DNA from: Acholoe squamosa
Taxonomy: Eukaryota > Annelida > Polychaeta > Phyllodocida > Polynoidae
NCBI GenBank assembly: GCA_949317995.1
Contig: OX439042.1
Span: forward strand, 19,261,174-19,325,173
Length of the DNA stretch: 64,000 nt
Direction of reading: 5' to 3'
The notes under the pieces were generated by a model that worked only from the letters and a program-made list of their open reading frames with translations, searched no databases and was not told the DNA's origin. Shown here piece by piece: positions 55,586 through 61,832 of the stretch; within the stretch, counting starts at the first letter, position 1; the number at the start of each line of letters is the position of its first letter. The translations under genes were made by a program, and so were the position numbers.

Positions 55586-55927
55586 TCATTCCCCCGCTGA
55601 CTCTGTTTCCGCGCCGTCATTCTCGCGCTGTCTTTTCTGTCTCTTTCCTCCTGTACCCCATTCTTTCCATGCATCTGGAGCTGCAAATACTGCCATGGTT
55701 ATTTGCTGTATCTTCCATGCAGTATTCTTACTTTCCTCAGGTAATTTCCTAACCCAAGTTTTCACTTCACCTTTCATTCCCCACAATAATAATGCCACAT
55801 ATTCCATTTCCCCTAGATCATATATTCTCTTAATCAGATCCATGTCGTAGAAATATTCTTCTATCTTTTCTCCTGGTGCTCCCCTAAATGTAGGTGGCGT
55901 TATACTAATACCTGCCATTTTGTACAT
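55586..55927 (-). CDS. ORF C: second, minimal capsid-like (Gag CA N-terminal) protein
   Basis: 113 residues from an ATG. Residues 11-85 resemble the N-terminal capsid segment of this element's own Gag: PPTFRGAPGEKIEEYFYDMD here against LPSFNGESGEDYRRYFKELN there, then a conserved hydrophobic helix, a KGE..TWV / KGA.KWM motif and an LPEE / IPEG turn. A short basic-acidic tail (KRQKRQREND) follows. There is no C-terminal capsid half and no zinc finger. Identity to the main Gag is low, so it is not a recent duplication. In place and size it is an accessory gene of the element. Whether it assembles with, or interferes with, the main capsid is unknown. Confidence 0.7.
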   Translation of the reverse strand: MYKMAGISITPPTFRGAPGEKIEEYFYDMDLIKRIYDLGEMEYVALLLWGMKGEVKTWVRKLPEESKNTAWKIQQITMAVFAAPDAWKEWGTGGKRQKRQRENDGAETESAGE

Positions 55928-56017
55928 TTCTTCGACCTCTCACAACGTTCCCCTAACATGTATTGTATTTTATATCCGTACAGTCCCTTTGTTCTTTCCT
56001 ATCAACTCATATCCTTA

Positions 56018-56503
56018 CTAGTTATATTTATCAAAGTTTTCAGTTACATCCTCCTCCTCCAGGGTCGTCTCATTGTTTTTAACCCCGGATGTTAATACTC
56101 CTTGGGTGATATGCTTTCCCTTTTGCTTCAGTTTAAACATTTCCCAAGTTTCATCTCTTTGTCTACACTGTCTGCATCGTTTCCCTCTACTAGTCTTGCG
56201 ATGCCTCCTACACTTTCTTGAGAAAAAGAATGCATTAGTCACACTCCCTACTCCATATTTAAAGTGATGTCTGTTTACTTGTTCCCTCAAATATCTTGGC
56301 AATCTCGCGATGTCCAATTTCAGTTTTGATATTTTCTGCATTACTATATCCTGTAACGTCGCCCCATTGTATCTAAATACCTTTGGCAATGAATATCCAA
56401 ATCCATATATAGCATCCAGCGCGTCTTCTACCTGTTGTCCCCTATATCTCCCTGCCTTTACTATAGATGGTGCTCTCTTTCCCGCATCCTCACTAGTGGA
56501 CAT
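56018..56503 (-). CDS. ORF B: basic protein with CX2HX8CX2C cluster
   Basis: 161 residues if started at the ATG 56503-56501, whose first base is the last base of ORF A's stop codon (TAATG). The middle is helical and basic (KLKLDIARLPRYLREQVNRH). A cluster CRRHRKTSRGKRCRQC at about 98-113 could bind zinc or nucleic acid. The tail is acidic (TTLEEEDVTENF). The frame is also open 26 codons upstream, overlapping ORF A, but with no ATG there. No family recognised. Confidence 0.6.
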   Translation of the reverse strand: MSTSEDAGKRAPSIVKAGRYRGQQVEDALDAIYGFGYSLPKVFRYNGATLQDIVMQKISKLKLDIARLPRYLREQVNRHHFKYGVGSVTNAFFFSRKCRRHRKTSRGKRCRQCRQRDETWEMFKLKQKGKHITQGVLTSGVKNNETTLEEEDVTENFDKYN

Positions 56504-56505
56504 TA
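56501..56505 (-). promoter_or_regulatory. TAATG stop/start overlap between ORF A and ORF B
   Basis: The stop codon of ORF A (56505-56503) shares its last base with the ATG of ORF B (56503-56501). Overlaps of this form support coupled termination and reinitiation in some non-LTR retrotransposons and RNA viruses. Use of that mechanism here is inference. Confidence 0.65.
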
Positions 56506-57090
56506 TATGAGATGTTTTATCCCATGTACCTGTTCCAGGTGTTTGGCCGCTCCTGCCGCTGTTGCTGTTGTTCTGCCACAAATGTGACAGAGCCTTGATG
56601 TCACTTGTCTTCTGCTATAATACTCTTCTATCAATATGTCATCCAATCTGATTGATGTATCCAGCACAAATTCATCGTCTTTACTATAAAATATTGATGG
56701 TTCTGTCTGTGTCGCTGTTTCTGTGGTCTGAGTCTCTCTCTTAATTATACCACCGGTGCCTTGTAGAGTGGCATCCAACAGCCACTCCCATTCTGTCTGT
56801 CCCACGGTGATATCACGTATGCTATCCCATATGTTTCCCTGATGATTTACCAGGACCTCGGCTTGAGCTGCTTCCACCACCTGTATTGGCTCTTGCGTTG
56901 AGCTTGGTTGGCCTGACGTTGAAGTCGCACCAAATCCTTTTTCATTTGTTTCTGTTGTTGTTGAACTTGCTGCAGACACTGTGCTCCTTTCATTGTAAGT
57001 GCTGTTGCAATAGTTGTCTTGAATCATCCACGTATTATAGTATTGTTGGTATTGCTGTTCTCCAACACTATCGTACCAGCTATCTGCCAT
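56503..57090 (-). CDS. ORF A: accessory protein with C-terminal C2H2 zinc finger
   Basis: 195 residues from an ATG (MADSWYDSV), 325 bases after the end of pol. The first 80 residues are Gln/Tyr- and Ser/Thr-rich, the middle is acidic and helical, and the end has LCHICGRTTATAAGAAKHLE followed by QVH, a CX2CX12HX4H finger. Classical fingers are usual in host DNA-binding proteins and unusual in gypsy elements, so a role in nucleic-acid binding or regulation of the element is a fair guess. No homologue recognised. Confidence 0.6.
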   Translation of the reverse strand: MADSWYDSVGEQQYQQYYNTWMIQDNYCNSTYNERSTVSAASSTTTETNEKGFGATSTSGQPSSTQEPIQVVEAAQAEVLVNHQGNIWDSIRDITVGQTEWEWLLDATLQGTGGIIKRETQTTETATQTEPSIFYSKDDEFVLDTSIRLDDILIEEYYSRRQVTSRLCHICGRTTATAAGAAKHLEQVHGIKHLI

Positions 57091-57414
57091 CCGTCCATCA
57101 GCACCTGCTATTTACTGTGAGGTCTTATCTTGTCCCTCGTTGTGCGCGCACTGCCACATCCTGATGCATCTCCTCCTGCATATACCTGTTGCACTGGCCT
57201 CCCCCCCTCCCTTCTTTTCCTACCTTGCCCTACTTTTCCCCTTTCTTTGTGTATCGCCCTCCTTTCCGTCTACCTGCATGAGTCAGCTTGACCTGCTCCT
57301 CCGGGCGGCCCCTCCCCCTTCGGCACCTGCATCACCCCCCATTTTCCTTCATAGTAACACACGTCCATACTACAGGATTATCGCCCATCCTGTAGTATCC
57401 CGTCTAAGTTCACC

Positions 57415-58905
57415 CTATTCTCCATCGCTGGATGAGCTGAGCTCCTCTCTGCCTCTCCTGTGATGCTTACAAATCGGTCCCTTTGGAATGATATGTTCAC
57501 TGCTAGATTCCTCACTCATAATAGCCCCTGCAGCCAATTGCGCCCTCCTATCTCTTTGCCTCCGTCTCTTCTCAGCCCTATCCTCCCTCTCTTTTCTTTT
57601 CTGTCTTCTCTCCATTTCTTCCCTCTCTCTTTCTTCGTCCATCTGTCTCTTCACCTCGACATTTCTCACTCTACCCTTCCTTTTCTCTTCATTATCCTGT
57701 CTTCGGCCACCCTCGACCTTATCAATATCACTATCCTGTAACCCTTTCTTTTTACACCAATTATCGACCACAGCTTCCTGTCTGGGCTTCTCCCGGCTAT
57801 CTCGCCGTACAACTCCATCTGTCTCATTATCAGATTCCTGTATAGGTGCGCGCGGTCCAGCTCCGGCCACCTCTCTCTTTTTCTCATGTGCACTGCTATC
57901 GTCGTCTGACGTTTTCAATTTGTCCTCCTTATCAGCGCCCGCTAGCGCTGTATCCTCCAGACCAGATGAAGGATGTTCTATCTCAGTCACCCCTTTAGGG
58001 TCCTCATGTCGTATATCCTGTATTTCCACTTCTGATTCCACTTCTGTTCTATCCACTTCCACCGTCCTCTTATCTTTGGCTACTCCTTCGTCATTTTCAC
58101 CCTCCCCTTTGTATGCTCTCTTCAGCTTATTCACATTTACCAAGTGAGGTATCTCTTTGCCCGTCTTCACTGCTCTCAACCTCACCCTGTTATCCCCCAC
58201 CACCTCTATTATCCTATGTGGCCCCGTGTATCTACCAGCAAACTTCGATGTGTTATTCACCGCGCATTTCGGATCATAGTAATATACCCACTCCCCCTCT
58301 ATAAAAGATACAGGTCGAGCCCGTCCATCCAATCTACGTCTGAGCTGCTCCTCATACCTAGCAGTATGAGCGTTGGCCGCCTCCTGTAATAACTGTATGC
58401 TATGATTGGTCCTTATAAACCAATCCCTTTCAGATGGCACTTTAGGCAGTGGCCTTTCTTCAGCAAAGGACATAGCCACCGGATCCCTCCCGAATTGTAG
58501 TGCATATGGTGAAAACCCCGTCCTCATACTAATATTGGAGCGCACCGTCCACAATGCAATGGGTAACAGCTCTGGCCAGTGTTCATGGTCCTCAGTCACA
58601 TAGCATCCTATGGTATCCTCTAATGATTTATGCAATCTTTCAACCCTGGCATTTCCGGTCGGATTCCTAGAAGACGTAAACCTCTGTTTGGTCGATAGTC
58701 TAGCTGTAACCTCACGAAAAACCTGACCCATATATGTAGACCCTCTGTCACTGCACAGCACTTCCACCTTGCCGTACCTACACACGATCTCCCGTAGAAA
58801 CACCCCAGCTGCCGTGTGCGCGGTTGTGTCTTTAGTACAGAATGCCTCTGGCCATCCCGTCAGAAGGTCTATGAAGGTCATGATATATTTATACCTTCTT
58901 TGGAC
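57415..58905 (-). CDS. pol: pol, part 2: integrase core end, GPY/F module and long charged tail
   Basis: This frame continues integrase after the break at 58878-58905. Counting from its first ATG (58881), the second catalytic Asp is D45 (LCSDRGS) and the Glu is E81 (GNARVERLHK), exactly 35 residues apart as in D,D35E integrases. A GPY/F-type module (FAGRYTGPHRIIEVVGDNRV) lies at about 235. The last 230 residues are an extremely charged Glu/Lys/Arg-rich tail, probably a long helix, ending CKHHRRGREELSSSSDGE. Such a tail is not part of the standard integrase. Confidence 0.88.
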   Translation of the reverse strand, partial: VQRRYKYIMTFIDLLTGWPEAFCTKDTTAHTAAGVFLREIVCRYGKVEVLCSDRGSTYMGQVFREVTARLSTKQRFTSSRNPTGNARVERLHKSLEDTIGCYVTEDHEHWPELLPIALWTVRSNISMRTGFSPYALQFGRDPVAMSFAEERPLPKVPSERDWFIRTNHSIQLLQEAANAHTARYEEQLRRRLDGRARPVSFIEGEWVYYYDPKCAVNNTSKFAGRYTGPHRIIEVVGDNRVRLRAVKTGKEIPHLVNVNKLKRAYKGEGENDEGVAKDKRTVEVDRTEVESEVEIQDIRHEDPKGVTEIEHPSSGLEDTALAGADKEDKLKTSDDDSSAHEKKREVAGAGPRAPIQESDNETDGVVRRDSREKPRQEAVVDNWCKKKGLQDSDIDKVEGGRRQDNEEKRKGRVRNVEVKRQMDEEREREEMERRQKRKEREDRAEKRRRQRDRRAQLAAGAIMSEESSSEHIIPKGPICKHHRRGREELSSSSDGE

Positions 58906-61832
58906 CTACGCAGTGGCCCAACAAAATCTGTCTGTATCACTTGCCATGGATAATCCGGCGTATCCCATGATCTTGCCTTGGCTCTAAAGTGAGGTGCTCT
59001 TTTCCTCAACGCGCACCTTTCACATAGCCGCACGTACCTAGCTATGTCCACCATCATATTTTTCCAATAAAACCGAGCCTGTACTTTTGTATTCAGCGCC
59101 ACTGTTCCCACATGTCCTCCGCACATAATATCATCATGCATGAGATAGAGCACTCTATTCACCATAGCCTTAGGCACCACTATCCTTGGGTTTAAGTCAG
59201 CTATAGGCCCACCCCTCTTTCTAGCTGGTTTTATATACTTGCATAACAATCCATCCTTCATACCCATGAAATCAGCATTATGTAAAATCCCTCGCGCCTT
59301 TTCCTCATCCACTGGCAATTCATCTCCCGCCAAATATCTCATCATCCCTCTGCAGAATCCATCCCTCCACTGTTCCTGTATGAAGGTTTCCCTATCCAAT
59401 TCCTCCCCTACCAGTTCCATCACGAGTAACTCACATCCCACCTCAGGCTCAAACTCCCCCGACTCCTCGCCAGGTGTATCCTGTCCTACTGCCAACGGCA
59501 CTCTGGATATAAAATCCGGCAGGTAATGAGTGGCTCCCGGCTCATACCTGATCTCATAGTCAAAGTCAGTCATTGCTAAACCCCATCTAGTCAACCTTTT
59601 GGACGGAGCCTTACTGGCTTGCTGAAGCAAAGGTATTAATGGTTGATGGTCCGTAATTATCGTGATCTTAGCTCCCGTCAGCATATCCTCAAATTTCTTC
59701 AATACTCTTATAACAGCTAGGCCTTCTTTCTCTGTTATAGTGTAATTTCTCTCAGCTTTTGTAAATGTATACCCATAATATGTTACCGGTCTCAGCAATC
59801 CGTCCCTCTTTACACAGATGGCCGCTCCACACGCGCCATCCGAAGCATCCGTTAAAACATAAAAGTGACCCCCGATCTCTGGATGTACCAATAACGGTGT
59901 GCTTGCTAATGCTGCTTGTATTTTCTTGAATGACACCTCACACTCATCCGTCCACTTAAATGGCACCTTGATTTTCAACAAATTATTCAGAGGCATCGAC
60001 AAAACAGCATAGTTAGGAATAAAACTCCTGTAATAATTACAAAGCCCCAGAAAGGATCTAGTTGTATGTTCATTATACGGTCTGCCAAACTCCTGCACCT
60101 GTCTGATCACCTTAGACTGTGTCTGCACTCCTTCAGCATTAATAATGTGTCCCAAAAACTTGATTTCCGCTCTACCCCACTCACACTTTTCCGGCTTGAC
60201 TGTTAAACCTGCTTTACCTAAAGCTGCCAATACTCTGCCGACATTAGTAATATGGCTGTCCACATCCGGATCAAAGATAATGATATCGTCTAGGTAGGCT
60301 AGACAAGTACGTGGTATTAAGCCTCCTAGTGCTAATGACATAATCTTAGTAAATTGCCATGGGCTCTGCTTCATACCAAACGGCATCCTCGTCCATTGCC
60401 AAACTCCCGAGGGTGATTCAAATGCTGAATACTGCCTGCTGTCATGATGTAAATCGCACTGATGATACCCACTGAGCAAATCCATGGCTGTAAAGATTAT
60501 AGGTTTTCTGTATGCCATATACAAAAACATGCTTCTGGCTGTGGGCATTGGGTATGTATCATCCGCCGTAATAAGATTCAACATGCGATAGTCTGTACAT
60601 AATCTAGCCTTGCCATCCTTCTTCTGCACTACCACCAACGGACTTCTCCATACGCTGTCACTGGGCTCAATAATTCCCAACCTCAATAATTCCCTCACCT
60701 GTTCATCAATAATATCCATTTTCTGAGGAGAATACCTGTATGGTCGCGCCATACACGGACCCTTGGACTCATCGACCCTTATTTTCATTGGAGCCAATGA
60801 ACAATGACCCAACTCCTTCATAGAAAATGCTATAGTGTCCATGTTGACCACCAGCATCTCTCTGAATACCTTCTGCTCCTCCAGCGTCATCATAGTGTCA
60901 CCCAAATCAAGGCCCCTGATCTTCTTAATTTTATCCAGCCTCTCCTGCTCACTCAATGTAGAAACGCCACATCCACCACCATTGTCCTGATGATCCTGCC
61001 GGTGTATTGATCCCCCTCTAGCATCTTGACCATTCTCCCGCCGTTCTTCAGTACATCTTGCCAAAATCTCACGAGCCTCATCCTTTCTATCCCTGCCAAC
61101 ATTAGCTGTATCAATTACCTCCAGCAAATTAAGTTCCGGTTCATCTATGTCTTCCGCATATGCTATAACCTCAGTTGTATCCACATACACTTGCCTGTCA
61201 GAGAGATTAGCAATTCTCATATACCATTTCTTCCCCACATGGTTCACCGCACCATCCGCAGCTACCACCGCCAAATTAGACAGTCTCAGCAAGACCGTTG
61301 TTCCAACCCTGTCAGCCGCAACATCCCATCCCTTCACCGTCACCAATCTTTCTTCCCATGGGTCCAAAATCGCCGCTACTTCAATTGAGACCGGATCCTC
61401 AGTAAAGAGACGTACCTTTCCATCTATAGCTATAATCTGTGCCCTTGCGTCGATCAGAAAATTACGTCCCAGCACAATATCATAAGCCAGTGAATCCACC
61501 ACATTAAAATCATAGTATATGCAAGCACCATCCATAAAACACTGCAGTCGCACCGTCTCATAAACTTGTAATGATGTTTTGTCCCCCAGACGCACCTTCC
61601 CCAATTGAGATGGCTGCCTGTCCCAAATTGCTCTCTCACTTATACTACTCACAACTGTCCGCGCTATAAAACAATCAGACGCGCCTGTGTCCACTAAACA
61701 TCTGTATGCATTCTCGTCAATAGTACACTGAACCAACCATGGCGCTTTGTCTTTCGATCCCCTATTTTCCGACCCATCCCCTGATATCAAATTTAATTCT
61801 GGGGTAGGAATGAGCCGTTGTGCCCGTTTCCC
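58878..61832 (-). CDS. pol: pol, part 1: protease, reverse transcriptase, RNase H, integrase N-part
   Basis: Expressed as a Gag-Pol fusion through a -1 shift at 61832-61826; the frame has no ATG near its start. Numbering from codon 61790: aspartic protease DTGAS at 34-38 with IVLGRNFL at 105-112; RT with the first catalytic Asp at 437 (AMDLLSGYHQ), MPFGMKQSPW at 469-478 and YLDD at 499-502; RNase H with D648, E689 and D714 (TDHQPL); integrase HHCC finger H884, H893, C923, C926 and first catalytic Asp D955 (QTDFVGPL). The frame stops at 58880-58878, inside the integrase core, where the other frame takes over. This is a Ty3/gypsy pol with all RT and protease residues intact. Confidence 0.93.
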   Translation of the reverse strand, partial: GKRAQRLIPTPELNLISGDGSENRGSKDKAPWLVQCTIDENAYRCLVDTGASDCFIARTVVSSISERAIWDRQPSQLGKVRLGDKTSLQVYETVRLQCFMDGACIYYDFNVVDSLAYDIVLGRNFLIDARAQIIAIDGKVRLFTEDPVSIEVAAILDPWEERLVTVKGWDVAADRVGTTVLLRLSNLAVVAADGAVNHVGKKWYMRIANLSDRQVYVDTTEVIAYAEDIDEPELNLLEVIDTANVGRDRKDEAREILARCTEERRENGQDARGGSIHRQDHQDNGGGCGVSTLSEQERLDKIKKIRGLDLGDTMMTLEEQKVFREMLVVNMDTIAFSMKELGHCSLAPMKIRVDESKGPCMARPYRYSPQKMDIIDEQVRELLRLGIIEPSDSVWRSPLVVVQKKDGKARLCTDYRMLNLITADDTYPMPTARSMFLYMAYRKPIIFTAMDLLSGYHQCDLHHDSRQYSAFESPSGVWQWTRMPFGMKQSPWQFTKIMSLALGGLIPRTCLAYLDDIIIFDPDVDSHITNVGRVLAALGKAGLTVKPEKCEWGRAEIKFLGHIINAEGVQTQSKVIRQVQEFGRPYNEHTTRSFLGLCNYYRSFIPNYAVLSMPLNNLLKIKVPFKWTDECEVSFKKIQAALASTPLLVHPEIGGHFYVLTDASDGACGAAICVKRDGLLRPVTYYGYTFTKAERNYTITEKEGLAVIRVLKKFEDMLTGAKITIITDHQPLIPLLQQASKAPSKRLTRWGLAMTDFDYEIRYEPGATHYLPDFISRVPLAVGQDTPGEESGEFEPEVGCELLVMELVGEELDRETFIQEQWRDGFCRGMMRYLAGDELPVDEEKARGILHNADFMGMKDGLLCKYIKPARKRGGPIADLNPRIVVPKAMVNRVLYLMHDDIMCGGHVGTVALNTKVQARFYWKNMMVDIARYVRLCERCALRKRAPHFRAKARSWDTPDYPWQVIQTDFVGPLRRSKEGINIS

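Noticed and set aside
55371-55850. 159-codon + strand frame opposite ORF C
   Set aside because: The - strand frame has a recognisable capsid-like pattern and its own ATG. The + frame shows only pyrimidine-rich composition and no splice support.
57488-58147. 219-codon + strand frame rich in Ser and Leu
   Set aside because: It is the complement of the Glu/Lys/Arg-rich integrase tail, whose frame continues from recognised integrase motifs. Purine-rich coding DNA commonly leaves an open Ser/Leu frame on the other strand.
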